Below, piece by piece: positions 1-11,063 of a stretch of 64,000 nt of DNA. Origin of the DNA: Sialis fuliginosa. Taxonomy: Eukaryota > Arthropoda > Insecta > Megaloptera > Sialidae. The first letter of the stretch is position 1. Each line of letters starts with the position of its first letter. The stretch covers positions 17,744,267 through 17,808,266 of the forward strand of contig OY540809.1 of the NCBI GenBank assembly GCA_961205875.1. The letters run 5' to 3'. The notes under the pieces were generated by a model, which was not told where the DNA came from, did not search any database, and worked only from the letters and a program-made list of their open reading frames with translations. A program made the position numbers and the translations under genes.

Positions 1-1085
1 TTTCACTTTGAGCGTATATAACTAGGAAACAAATAATTGTAAAAAAATCAAGGGCAGATTTGGAAAGCTGAAAGTTTTATCTTTAAGGCCCTTTAGTTGT
101 TTATTTAATAAAAAATAATCATTCTGAAAAATCCACTTGAAAGTGACCTAAAAAATTACATATTTTTCATTTTTCATAAAATATGGGGGAATTTCGGAAG
201 AAATCATGGGATCATTAAAGTGTCTATGTTTTTTTAAGTTAAAAGTATCCCTAATGCCGTGTTCAGATCGAAAAAACAAAACAGCAACATCTTGTCTTTA
301 TGACAAAAGTGCAATAAAGCCTATGCATTTTTAAATACGACGTGTTTTCAAACACCGTGTTGCTGTTTTGTTTTCTTTGGTGTGAACACCGCATAAGATA
401 TCTGCGAAACCCTGAATCGCTCAGATTTGTTTTAGTGATATCTTAATTTTGGAGTTTAGTGTACAAGAACAGATTTTTATAATTGCACGTCGCATCAAAC
501 CTGCCCTAAAAAAACAGGATCAAAATTTTAGAGGGGGGTGTGTGTGTAAAAAGTAGTCATTGCCCCCACACTGAAAATTTCGTGGGGGGGCTGCCCCCCA
601 GATTCGGTGCCACTGGTTATAGTATGTAATAATATCTATGAATAGTGATGATAAATTTGAATTTTGCAGAATATCGAACGTCCGTTTACGCGTGCGCACA
701 ACCTTTTATTTTGGTTCTTAGCGTATTGCAAATGCAATCAATTTACTTTTGCTTTGTAATCAATCCAACCAGATCAGTGGGTTTTCTATCTCATCGGTGA
801 ATAATAAAACTCATCTGAAATATCTTACGTTGCAAGTGTAACTTTTTGACGAGTTTTTAATCTACGTGTAAAAATTATAAAATGGCAGTGCTAACAAAGT
901 CAACGGGTTCTGCACAATCATTCGCCGGACGTAATGTATAAATAGCAAATATATAAATCGGTCTTGTCATTCGATTGCATTATTTTATTAGTGCTTTAGG
1001 TTGTTATAAAACGTGTTAATTATCTTCGTTATTGTTTTTGTCTTAAAATATTTGTGTTTAATTATAAATTTATTTGGCCATAAAA
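1..1085. promoter_or_regulatory. RAD23 upstream region
   Basis: This is non-coding DNA upstream of the RAD23 start codon. It holds a 139-bp MITE (255-393), a G-rich/C-rich foldback near 530-600, and the presumed promoter and 5' UTR in roughly the last 200 bp. No TATA box or initiator stands out well enough to place the transcription start. The phrase around 547-566 (AAAAAGTAGTCATTGCCC) recurs near 37800, so part of this region is dispersed repeat. Confidence 0.4.
255..393. mobile_element. PIF/Harbinger-type MITE, copy 1 (139 bp)
   Basis: The terminal inverted repeats start TGCCGTGTTCAGA on the left and end TGTGAACACCGCA on the right, followed inward by AACAAAACAGCAACA and its complement. The element is flanked by the direct repeat TAA at 252-254 and 394-396. 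A 3-bp TWA duplication is the hallmark of the PIF/Harbinger superfamily. A second copy of exactly the same length lies inverted at 46226-46364. There is no coding content. Confidence 0.8.
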
Positions 1086-4000
1086 ATGCTTATCACACTT
1101 AAAAATTTACAACAACAAACTTTTACAATAGACATAGATCCCAATCAAACGGTATTTATGAATAAAAGTATCTTATGATTCGCCTTCTATAACTCATTAT
1201 GTTTGTAGGTTAAACAGTTAAAACAAAAAATTGAAAATGAAAAAGGGAAGGATTATTCTGCAGAAAATCAAAGATTAATTTATGCAGGTAAGTAATTATA
1301 TGTAATGATATAAGGCATTTGTTTTAAACTCTTGAAATTACAGGTAAAATTTTATCTGACGACAGTGCTCTTACTGAATATAGTATCGATGAAAAAAAGT
1401 TCATCGTTGTTATGGTTACAAAACCAAAGACAGGTGGAACTTCTGATCAACCATCCGGAGATGGTAATGCTGCTTCTGTGCCTGCTCCGGCTCCAGCTCC
1501 TGCACCGTACGTATAGTTGAGATACCATTTAATAATTTCAGTTGAAATGTTTTATATATTTGTTTATTTGTAGAGTTCCAGCAGCTCCAGTGGTAGCTTC
1601 ACCAGTTGCAAGTCAGCAGCCCCTATCAGTAAATGCACCGACAACAGAAGATACGAGTTTGAGTAATGCCGAGAGTGCTTTAATTATGGGTGACGACTAT
1701 TATAGTATAGTACAAAACATTGTTGATATGGGATACGAGCAAGTTCAGGTAGAACGTGCATTGAGAGCATCATTCAATAATCCAGACCGTGCTGTTGAAT
1801 ATTTAATAATGGGAATACCAGAATTTGGTGATGATGGGGACGATGATCCAGCTGCGCAGGTTGATATGGCCGGAGTAAATGCAGGTGAAGGTAAGAATAT
1901 CGTTTTTGTGTTTATCAAAGCGAGATACAGATACTAAAAATGGCAACTTATGTTTATTCACAAAACTTCACATTGATTTGTCTCAATTCATAGAGGCATC
2001 CTACCATCCCTCTGCAAAGCATATGGCAGTTTACAGAGGCTATTTTATCATTGCTTTTGTATATCAGAACTATATGGGAGGGTGTGGCAGTGCCCACCAT
2101 TTGAGCATATTTTTTTACATTTAAATTTAAAATTGACTTAAACTAAATATACACCTTAACCACAATAAAACACATGTCAAGTGCAGGGGTCAAAATTGGT
2201 CAATAAAATCAGTAAAAGTCAGTTTTTTGTAACCCAGTCAGTTTTGTCAGTTTTTTGGGTTTAGAACTCAAAGTTTTCACATCGAAGCCCTATTTATCAT
2301 GAAAAAACTCACTATTTGACTTAATAAATAATGTTCTATTTTCATTACTTATTTGTATTGTTTATTACAAACTTTTAAAAGATATTATGTGACATAATTG
2401 TAACGTATGTATATGTGAATATATAAACAACATAATCTCACTCTAGCACTCGCTATGCCAAGTTCTGTAAAAAAATTAACAAAAATTAACTGTAATATTT
2501 GTTACTTTTGTTATGAACATTATAAAAAGATGGTAAGGGTTAGCTATGGGGATGGTGGAAGCCAATAATTATAAAAGTATTTTTTAATACATAACACCTA
2601 CATTTTTTAATTCGGTTCAGATAGTCAGTAAAAGTCAGTATTTTTAGATTTCTGTGTCAGTAAAATCAGTATTTTTAGATTTCTGTGTCAGTAAAATCAG
2701 TATTTTTGAAGACTGAACTCGTTTCGACCCTTGCAAGTGATATTGCTTTATTTTTGGTTAAGGCATGATATATGCTATCTCCTCTTGAAATTTGACACAA
2801 CTGGTGATACCAGGTTTGTGTTTCTGTCATACACAATAACACAATTCATAATTAAATCGTAGGTACAAGTTGTTTATGCAGCGAATCTTTCTAATATTTA
2901 TTTTTACTGTAGTGATATGTGCTGTACGTACATAACAGGTTTCTTTAGATTCCCAAAAAAAAAAAAATCTGCAGAGTGTTTAGCTAGTGTAGTGTTTAAG
3001 AACAGACCAATTTAATATGTAGTCTTCATTTTATGAAAGACCAATTCAAAAGAAATTGCTGTTAAAAATTTGCCAAAACAAAATAATCCTAGCAAAAGTG
3101 AAATTGAGCACGAAAAAATAATAAAGTTTAAAAGTCAATGACAGCTAGTTATTCTATTCTAAATAATGTTAAATTAGTTGGTTAAAAATGTACCTGATAT
3201 TTCGTAATATTGCTCCGTATTTGACCCAGTAATTTAATTAATTGTTTATGGTACTGCTTTATGAGTTATGTGAAAAATACTACAAGTTAGGCTAATTTGA
3301 CTAGTTTTTATTTAAAACTAGCGCATTGCACCCGGTGTTACCCGGATTAATATCCTCAAAATCATAGTGACCTAAAATATTCAACTTGCCCACCCAACAT
3401 GCCCACAACGGTCCATTGCGAATTGTTTTTTTTTTCGAATATACACAAAATATCCACAAATTATATACCTAAACCTAACCTATCCATTAGTGTAAACCGG
3501 AATAAAATCCGTTCAGTAGTTACTGAGAAAATCGTGTAAAATTATATTTTCAAACTCGCAGGAAATACCAGATCCTGTCTTAGATTTTGTATGAAAATAA
3601 ATAGATAGGTTAGCAACAATCATAATCAATTTTGACATTTACGCTTTCTTGGAAGTGGAATGTTTCTTTATATTTCAATTTTCAATTAATATATTTCAAA
3701 ATATTTAATTGTTAACACTGTTTTTATATAAATGACAATTGTATGCTTGACATCATGGAAACAAAACACAACTTGATGATTTTTTTTAATCTTTTGATGT
3801 TAATGAACATTTATTTTTATTATATTTAGAGATATGTACAAAGAAGAGAATTATTCAACAGATATTTTCTTTCAGAGTCAGCTGAAGATCCTCTAGCATT
3901 TCTACGATCGCAACCTCAGTTTACACAGATGAGAGCCGTGATTCAACGCAATCCCGCTTTGTTGAATGCAGTGTTGCAACAGATCGGCACGACGAACCCA

Positions 4001-5353
4001 GCGCTTTTACGGTTAATTTCTCAGCACCAGGATGCTTTTGTGCGCATGTTAAACGAACCTGTAGAGCCGAGCGCAGCGCCTGCTAGCGCACCTGCTACTA
4101 CTGGTGCAGCTGCAACACAAGCTCAGGCAACTGCAGGCCAAGGTCCTGAAAGTGGAGTTATCCAAATATCTCCACAAGACAAAGAAGCCATTGAAAGGGT
4201 AAGATGCTTTTACGTATAGACCAGTGCTTTTAAGGTATTGTTGTATGTGGTTTACAGTTATTAATGTGTCATATCGTGTAAACCAAACTTCAGTGATGAA
4301 GACGAGAATTATTTTAAATTAAAAAGGGAGTCTAATTTATGGAAAACATGGAAAAGTCAGGGAAATTTTTGTAACAGTGATATCAGAATTGTCCTACAAA
4401 TATTTAAACAATTTTCTATTATTAAAGGCCAGTGGCGTAGTAAGTAGTAGTTGTCCCGAAGTGTCTACGCCACTACTAAAGGCTATAGCCTGGTAAGCAT
4501 GCAAAACATACCTTTGCATAGATTTGGCTGGTTTGTTTTTAAGTTTGTTTGAAATGATGTTCAACAAGAATTTTATAACAAATGATTTGTTCTAAACTGG
4601 TCAGAACATATGGCCTCAACACGTGCTCACGACATTTGTGATTTATTTAACGTATTCAAACAATCAACAATAGTTCTTTATAAGAAAACTTTGATAAAAT
4701 TTGGTTTGTTTGTAATTCAATTAAATCTAAAGACCTCTATACACCACCCAATCTGCAGGGCCGATTTGTATGGAGGTAGAGTGGGGGTACTGCAGATTGG
4801 GTCAACTATTCGTGAAATAATCGGCCTGATTTACCTCCATACAAATTGGGTGGTGTATAGAGGCTTTAAGTGACATGTTTTTTTTATACTTGCCGAGACA
4901 GCTATTGAAGGGGGGGAAACAAAGTTTTACAATTTTTTTAAATCAGAAAAAATACTAAAAATTCACCAGTAAATGTCAGGTAAATTTGTTCCGGAGAAAG
5001 AATGGCCACCTTGTGGGAGTTATTTTACATAAAAAAGGGGATTCAATTTCTTGTAGATGATATATTATATATGACAAGATTACTGTTTCTTAACTCTTTA
5101 ACTATGACAAAAAAGTTCATTTCATAATATTCAAAATTTTATTGCAATTTTTGGTAAATGTAATCAAACATGTGCATTATACATATTTAAAAATATCTTG
5201 ATATGAAGCGGAAAATAATATTGTTTGTTGTTTTGATTTCAGCTGAAAGCTTTAGGCTTTCCGGAACCAATGGTGATTCAAGCATATTTTGCATGTGACA
5301 AAAATGAAAATATGGCAGCCAATTTCCTTCTGTCGCATAACTTTGATGATTGA
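1086..5353 (+). CDS. Rad23: RAD23, UV excision repair / proteasome shuttle protein
   Basis: The six exons are 1086-1151, 1209-1287, 1344-1506, 1574-1890, 3876-4198 and 5243-5353. All have GT..AG borders and the phases close to one 352-aa frame ending in TGA at 5351. The domains come in the order of the family: ubiquitin-like domain at residues 1-75 (starts [13 protein letters not shown]), Pro/Ala-rich linker at about 90-130, UBA1 at about 142-185 (core [14 protein letters not shown] and [10 protein letters not shown]), XPC-binding domain at about 212-270 ([25 protein letters not shown]), and C-terminal UBA2 at about 306-349 ([18 protein letters not shown]). RAD23 proteins bind polyubiquitin through the UBAs and the proteasome through the UBL, and stabilise XPC in nucleotide-excision repair, in nucleus and cytosol. 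The length is within the usual 340-410 aa. The gene is convergent with TSR2. Introns 4 and 5 carry transposon debris; the exons look intact. Confidence 0.95.
2184..2733. mobile_element. hAT-like non-autonomous element (about 550 bp)
   Basis: The ends are CAGGGGTC and GACCCTTG, an imperfect inverted repeat of the hAT type. They are flanked by the 6-bp direct repeat CAAGTG (2178-2183 and 2734-2739); hAT duplications are normally 8 bp, so this one is either eroded or the class is wrong. Internally, motifs built on AAAGTCAGT and AAATCAGTA repeat, with a tandem duplication of about 31 bp (2 copies) at about 2635-2707. There is no ORF. Confidence 0.5.
3303..3815 (+). repeat. RTE-like interspersed repeat, copy 1
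   Basis: The repeat contains GCACCCGGTGTTACCCGG, then cccacccaacatgcccac, then a segment around GTTCAGTAGTTACTGAG, and a tail with atcatggaaacaaaacac. The same blocks occur in the same order at about 40555-41180. The style (a 'CCGG..TTACCCGG' head and a 'CGTTCAGTAGTT' phrase) is that of degraded RTE-clade LINE 3' ends or derived SINEs. No reverse transcriptase is present. Confidence 0.55.
4199..5242 (+). other. RAD23 intron 5
   Basis: The donor GTAAGA is at 4199 and the acceptor gatttcag ends at 5242. The intron holds a small palindromic MITE at 4735-4863 and a short 'AAAAGTCAGGGAAA' phrase near 4350 that resembles the repeat at 57720-57880. Nothing else is recognised. Confidence 0.85.
4735..4863. 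mobile_element. Small palindromic MITE (about 129 bp)
   Basis: The ends CCTCTATACACCACCCAAT and its complement form a 19-bp near-perfect terminal inverted repeat. Internal blocks (gatttgtatggaggta with its complement, and ctgcagattgggt) extend the foldback. No clear target duplication was found, so the superfamily is undetermined. Confidence 0.65.
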
Positions 5354-7406
5354 ATCTGAATATACTTACCACTAAGAATAACATTTTGATCACCACAGAT
5401 AATTTATACTGGTGTCTACAGTCTTGTTTGTTATAATAATAATTCAAATACGGTTTATATGTTTTAAATTAGCTTTATAAAGAGTTTTTAAAACTAAATT
5501 GTACATGTTTTACTTTCAGTTATCATAAAAAAAACTGATGTATTATAAGAAAATCACCACCTTTAATTTTGTCAGCAATGCATCTTATACAAAAATTTTG
5601 CTTTAGATATGTATTATTTTTTTTGTAATTAAAGATAATTTTGTAAAAATATCACTCTTAATGTAACAAATTCTTTTCTTGGGTAAATATTTGTGCAGTG
5701 TTTCGCTTAGATATAATATTGTAATATAGTTAAACAAATATAAGATATGATATTGTTTCTGTACCTTCATTTTCTTCTTTTATCGATTGTTGAAGATATG
5801 TTTATTGTTATAGTTAATTAAAAACCTGGTGCTTTCTAATGTGGCACACTTTGTATTATTTAGAGACGACACCTCGATGGAAAAATACAAATTAATTTTA
5901 GTATAAGAAAGATTAAAACAAAATACTTAATAGATGAGTGTTCTATGTAACTTCTCTAATAATTTTCTAGCAAAAAATACATAAATATAATAAAATGAAA
6001 TCAGTGTCAGATACCAAACGTACTTCATAAATAACTAATACAGTAAGACCCTGCTTAACGCAGGGGATACGTTCCAGAAAATGTCGGCGCTAACTAAAAC
6101 AGTGTTTAAAGGGATTATCTTAACATGGGGATAAATGAAATAACAGATTACGATTAAAAAAAATTATTTTGTAACAACACATGTCATAAATATTCAAATG
6201 TAAACATAATGTCATAAAATATTTTTTTCAATACTTTGGTAACTTTTATTTTTACGGGGTGACATACGAGTAGATGGCTGATAAAATAAGTGAATTTTTG
6301 GAATTATTTCAAAAACTATTTGTTTGATTTCGTCCAGGTTTGTTTTAATCTAAAGTATATATATATTGATATATGTTTACGAATTTTTTTATTAATACAT
6401 ATCGACTGGGATTGGTTGCTGTCGTAGCCGGAGTAAAACGTCCCTCGATGCGGTTCCCAAAATTACTGGCAGTCAGTTGATCTGAAACAGAAATTTTAAA
6501 GAGATTCTTACAAGTTAATTTATGATACCCTTCGGTACGAAGGATTTAAAAAAAAAAAAATTCACAAAATGGCACCTGATGAACGTTAAATTCATTTTTC
6601 AACCACAATTTTTGACCCTTCTAGCTTGATAAAATAAAATCCTACGTTCCGAAGGACATCATACATTAACTTCTAAGAATCTCTTTGAAATTTCTGCAGT
6701 AGTATCCTATATTAATCAACTAGTAGATTAATTATGGTAGTATCAAGCAAATTATTGTTACCACCATAACTCAATTTTGCAATAAATCTCGTTTACGATA
6801 CTTTGCGTTCGAGGGGACGTTATGTTGATATCAATTATATATTTTTCTTTTAAAAAGGGTTTATTTTTTTGATTTAAGAAATGAGCATTACAAAAAGTAG
6901 TACTTAACCGTTTGACATTTGCTACTTTTTTTACCCTCACCGCTTTGTTATCAAGGATTATCCAATCAAAAATAATTAATGTGGTGAACTATCTTCAGAG
7001 TATCATCATATATTAATTAACTAGTAAATTAATATATGGTATCATCCCAACCAACCAATGACTACCAAAAAGGGAGGGGGTATTAGGCCACGAGCAGTTT
7101 TTAAAGCCCACAGTTGCTTGTATTATTATATTCTGCAATGTTTCAATGAGAATATCTCAAATAGTTGTCAGTTCTGATTACATATTTCTCATTTTATATC
7201 AAACATCTGAAATCTTATTAATTATTAAAAAAAACTAATGAAGGTACTAATATCGATAAAATACATTTTTGAATGTATGTAATTTTAAGATTTAAAATCA
7301 ACTATGAAATTGTTAATTTGAAATCATTAGAAAGGTTTATTTAATAATTATTATATTAAAAATAAATATTTACAATTTTTAAAGTATAATAAGTCATTAA
7401 AATTAA
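5354..7406. other. Convergent RAD23-TSR2 intergenic region
   Basis: This carries the 3' UTRs of both genes and no recognisable gene. Candidate poly(A) signals are AATAAA at 5989-5994 (+ strand, RAD23) and, on the - strand, the complement of tttatt at 7336-7341, about 65 bp past the TSR2 stop. Near 6043-6120 is a start resembling pogo/Tigger-like MITE ends (cagtaagaccctgcttaacg). An imperfect inverted repeat lies at about 6484-6700, and two related palindromes centred on ACTAGT lie near 6709-6745 and 7003-7046. Confidence 0.6.
6484..6700. repeat. Imperfect inverted repeat, MITE-like
   Basis: The left block (gaaacagaaattttaaagag, then a 'ttaatttatgatacccttcggtacgaagga'-like segment) is mirrored on the right by (tccgaaggacatcata, then cttctaagaatctctttgaa). 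The arms are about 70 bp and diverged. No target duplication is evident and there is no coding content. Confidence 0.45.
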
Positions 7407-7943
7407 TTATTTCCGTCTTTTTCCTGTTATAGTTATCCATTCAGAAGGTTCTTCAGTTTCCATATTACTTCCACATGGTTCTTCTACTTGTTCTGTAGTG
7501 TTTTGTCTGATCTGTCGTGCTTGTCGATTATTTGGTAACTTTGAAAATTCTAATTGAAATTCTTCTAGTTTATTTTCCTTTAATAAATTAAGGAATTTTA
7601 CTAATAATAATGAAACCTCTTTTGGAGAATTATCTTCACAAATTGTATCAAACTCTTGATCGAGAATATCAGTTAAAGCGTCTTCTAAATCAGTTGCGCT
7701 AATATTCGACTGATTAAAACACATATTGCATACATAGTTTTTTATTTGTATTAAAATCTGAAATAAATTAAATAGATATTTAACATTTAAACCAATTTTG
7801 TACAATATTAACGTAGACAAGAGCATGTATTAATAAAAACTAACCTCTTTTACATCTGAATTAGACGAATTTTCTATCGATAATTGTAAAGCTGTCCAAT
7901 TATTAAATATTAAATCTACTACAGATTCAAAATGTTTTTCCAT
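7407..7943 (-). CDS. Tsr2: TSR2, pre-rRNA-processing protein (eS26 escort)
   Basis: The two exons on the - strand are 7943-7845 (33 codons) and 7757-7407 (116 codons plus stop TAA), joined in phase 0 across an 87-bp intron with GT..AG borders; the protein is 149 aa. Exon 1 reads MEKHFESVVDLIFNNWTALQ. The TSR2 signature lies at about residues 56-75 (DLEDALTDILDQEFDTICED), matching the conserved 'L..EFDT..ED' core of the family. The tail is acidic then basic (METEEP, WITITGKRRK). In yeast, Tsr2 shields ribosomal protein Rps26/eS26 and delivers it to pre-40S particles, and its loss blocks 20S pre-rRNA cleavage; the same role is inferred here. The longer open frame reading into the intron from 7826 is not the gene start. 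A giant foldback element begins 65 bp upstream of the start codon. Confidence 0.9.
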
Positions 7944-7999
7944 TTTTGTATTGAATATGTGAATATTTATAGTATTAAATTAATCAAAATATTAAACCA

Positions 8000-8008
8000 T
8001 TATTTCGG
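8000..8008. repeat. 9-bp target duplication of FB-1, left
   Basis: TTATTTCGG here is repeated exactly at 16764-16772, directly outside the other end of FB-1. Confidence 0.9.
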
Positions 8009-8981
8009 ATGTATGTGTAGATAGCGACGATCCAGCGACGGTAGTGGTACCAACGTAAAATAAAGAAATTGTACAAATAAAAATTGCAAATAAAACCTAA
8101 TTAAAGCATCGGGAGTGGAATTAATTAGCATAATTATAACAAACAAACGATTATCTTTCTTATTACGTTATAATTATTCATAATACAACAATTTTAATAA
8201 ACATAACCTTAACATCTGTCAGATACAAAAGTTAATGAAAAAAGTGCTCAAACAGTATTGTTTCAGAGACATAACGCGACAACTATTAATAATATAATAT
8301 TGAACATCTAATTTCATTAAAACAAGTGCTTCGGGTGCCTTAACTATTCTATACTATCGTAAAATGAAGAAAATGTGTCAACAATAGATCCGACCGGCTG
8401 ACTAAAAAAAATATTTCTGAAAGACTATCACCGTTACAGTTGTGAAATTTTTACATAATGTAGAGGGAACCCTAAAGTTTTCAAAAAAAAATTGTCCTTT
8501 ATAGGAACCCCAACTGATTTTAAATAAAAAAATAATTATTAGCCCCTCTAACAATTCGACGGCTTTAATTGATTACGGTATCAAAACGAGCTAACGAAAT
8601 GTCATGAAATTTTAATCCAAACATACAGAAACATAATTACACATTCTAACGCAAACAGCATTTCAAAAAAATGCTTTTACAAAAAAAAGATTACAAAAAT
8701 TTTTTGGGAAAAAAACATTATGTAGAAGTGTGGAATTATAGTGAGTAGGTCCATAAAACTTCACTGATTCGCGTGAAATAGTTATTTTTTTAGAAACTCC
8801 AACCGATTTATTACAATTAATTATTAAATATCAAACATTAATCGTGAGTACATATCAAATCACGTTGGTATACCGGATTCGGCCACACCCCCTTTTATAA
8901 CAGCAAAACAATCGGCTAACGTAACCTAACAAGCCAGCGAAGTGACAAGTAACGTGCAAACATTTCCGAAATTCATTATTA

Positions 8982-9785
8982 TCGGGTGATTCATGTAGAG
9001 GTACTTGTTTCTGTATGGTATTTTTGTTCAGTATTGTTTAACATTTCATCATCGAAAGGCTTAACGCGGTACAGCGTCTACAAATTATTCAGCTGTATTA
9101 TGAAAATCAGTGTTCTACAAAGAATGTGTTTCGTGCGCTTAGAACAACTTATGGTCCACATAATTGGCCTACCGAACGTACAATTCGATATATTTGCAAC
9201 TCAATATTCATTATTGGGTGATACACGTAGTGAACAAAATGTAGCGTCTTATGGGCTGGTGGAATAATTTGAATGACGCCCGTTATCGCGCCATGATAAC
9301 GGACTATTTGCTGCCTGAAATTGAAGCCCGTAATCTCGACGACATTTGGTTCCAATAAGACGGCGCTACTTGCCACACAGCCCGTGAAAGCATGGCTTTA
9401 TTGCGAGAACAATTCGGTGAACAGTTAATTTCACGCTTCAGATCGATGAATTGACCGCCTAAATCTTGGGATATCACACCTCTAGACTTTTTCCTTTGGG
9501 GCTACGTAATGTCCTAAGTCTACATGGATAAGCCGGCTATGATTGAGGAATTGGAAGCCAATATTATTTGCGTCATTTGCCAAATACCACTCGAAATGCT
9601 CTAACGCGTCATCGAAAATTGGAACTGCAGAATGGACCATGTTAGGCGTAGTTACGGCCAACATTTGAAACAAATAATCTTTAAAAAATAAATGTAAAGA
9701 ATTGTTCTTTTATATGATAACAAAGATTACCCGATACAATTGATTTTGATATTATTTTAAAAGTGCATCTAAATGAATCACCCAG
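8982..9785 (+). mobile_element. Internally deleted mariner-like element, copy 1
   Basis: The terminal repeats are tCGGGTGATTCATgTAGAgG and its complement, flanked by TA (8980-8981, 9786-9787). The unit without the insertion reads cattattatttgatc, which proves a TA duplication. The body encodes, with stops, an N-terminal HTH (RLNAVQRLQIIQLYYENQC, PTERTIRY), then jumps to the C-terminal catalytic part (DGATCHTARESMALLREQF, ITPLDFFLWGYV, KPAMIEELEANI, RVIENWNCRMDHVRRSYGQH). This is the insect mariner-like family whose transposase begins with a DUF4817-type HTH. The middle of the transposase, including the first catalytic Asp, is missing. It is 804 bp and cannot move by itself. Confidence 0.85.
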
Positions 9786-11063
9786 TATTTGATCATAATT
9801 GACTTTATAACGTTTTACTGTGTATTGTGTAATAATAAATAACATAATAACATATATCTAGTTGTTTTTTTCATCTGCTTACTATATGAACATTCATATT
9901 ATTATTTTCAGGTATTTTAAATAAAATAAACACTAAGGTAAGTAAATTCTTTATTAACAGTGCATTAATAACTAAGTACATTTGCATAACATGTTTTGTT
10001 AAATATAAATAAGAATGTCACAACAAACGTTCCTGTAAAACTTTCAGTTACTCGTGAAATACAATATTTGCCATATTAAAATTATTTACTTGATCATGCA
10101 TCTTTTTTAGAAGCATGTATAATTCTTTTAATTATCCTTACATTAGTTTTCCTACAGAATTCAAAATTGACAATCAGTTTACATAGGTTATGTCGATCGT
10201 GTTATGTTTACATATAAGAAAAAATAAATTTGGATAAAAACATTGTCGCGATCGTGATGAAAATTACAGAGAATATAGAAAAAATGCTCGGCATTCGATA
10301 CACGAAGAGAAAATTTGCCAAAGTACTACAGATTTTTAAAAATTTGCTTCGTCGTCAGTTATTAACAGCCAGCGACGGAGCTGAAATCTAAAAATCTGTT
10401 GGAGTCGCGCAAATTTTTTCTTTGTTATTCGAACACTGAATATTCATACTACATCCCCTGCAATTTTCATCACGATCGTGTGTATATTTCCAATGAAAAT
10501 TAATATTTACATATACGATACATGACAACAAGGAAATAAATAAAAAAGGCTACCAATGGCTACCATCGACGGTATCCGTTTCGATAATAACGAACATACA
10601 CACGCATACATCTCAAATTATAATGACCGGCCAATATAAAATTTAATTAAGAAAATAATATTGTCTCGATCGTGATGAAAATTACAGGGAAAGTAGAATT
10701 AATACTCAGTGTTCGAATAACGAAGAAAAAATTTGCGCGGCTCCAACAGATTTTTAGATTTCAGCTCCGTCGCTAACTTCCAACTTTTAAAAACATCACG
10801 TAGAAATATGTAAATATGGTCAATAGGTCCATAAAACTTCACTGATTCGCGTAAAATAGTTATTTTTTTAGAAACTCCAACTGATTTATTACAATTAATT
10901 ATTAAATATCAAACATTAATCGTGAGTACAAACCAATTAACGTTGGTATGCCGGATTCGGCCACACCCCCTTTTGTGACAGCAATCCTTATCTATGCAGC
11001 AATCTTAACCTAACAAGCCAGCGAAGTGACAAGAAACATGCAGACATTTCCGAATTTCATTAT
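9786..11063 (+). repeat. FB-1 tandem unit a (1,278 bp)
   Basis: The unit runs from TATTTGATC to the next such junction. It holds in order the block gactttataacgttttac, a tacagaattcaaaattgac block, an inverted sub-repeat bounded by gatcgtgatgaaaatt and its complement, a second half-copy of that sub-repeat ending near gcgacggagctgaaatc, and a block shared with the FB terminal segment (ccggattcggccacaccccc, gccagcgaagtgacaag). Unit b is a near-identical tandem copy. Confidence 0.8.

Larger units (their letters stand above)
1891..3875 (+). other. RAD23 intron 4
   Basis: This large intron has donor GTAAGA at 1891 and an acceptor ending ttcag at 3875. It contains a 550-bp hAT-like element (2184-2733) and an RTE-like fragment (about 3303-3815). 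The remaining sequence is AT-rich, with nothing recognisable. The open frame that runs past 1890 into the intron is read-through and not a separate gene. Confidence 0.85.

Noticed and set aside
7758-7826. Upstream extension of the TSR2 second exon (frame starting MLLSTLILYKIG)
   Set aside because: It is intronic. Joining exon 7845-7943 at the GT..AG borders gives the family N-terminus instead.
8986-9267. 93-codon frame starting MIHVEVLVSVWYF
   Set aside because: It reads the mariner remnant in a wrong frame; the HTH lies in another frame of the same strand.
9482-9673. 63-codon frame (MFQMLAVTTPNMVHSAVPIF..) seen four times
   Set aside because: It is the antisense shadow of the C-terminal mariner transposase remnant.
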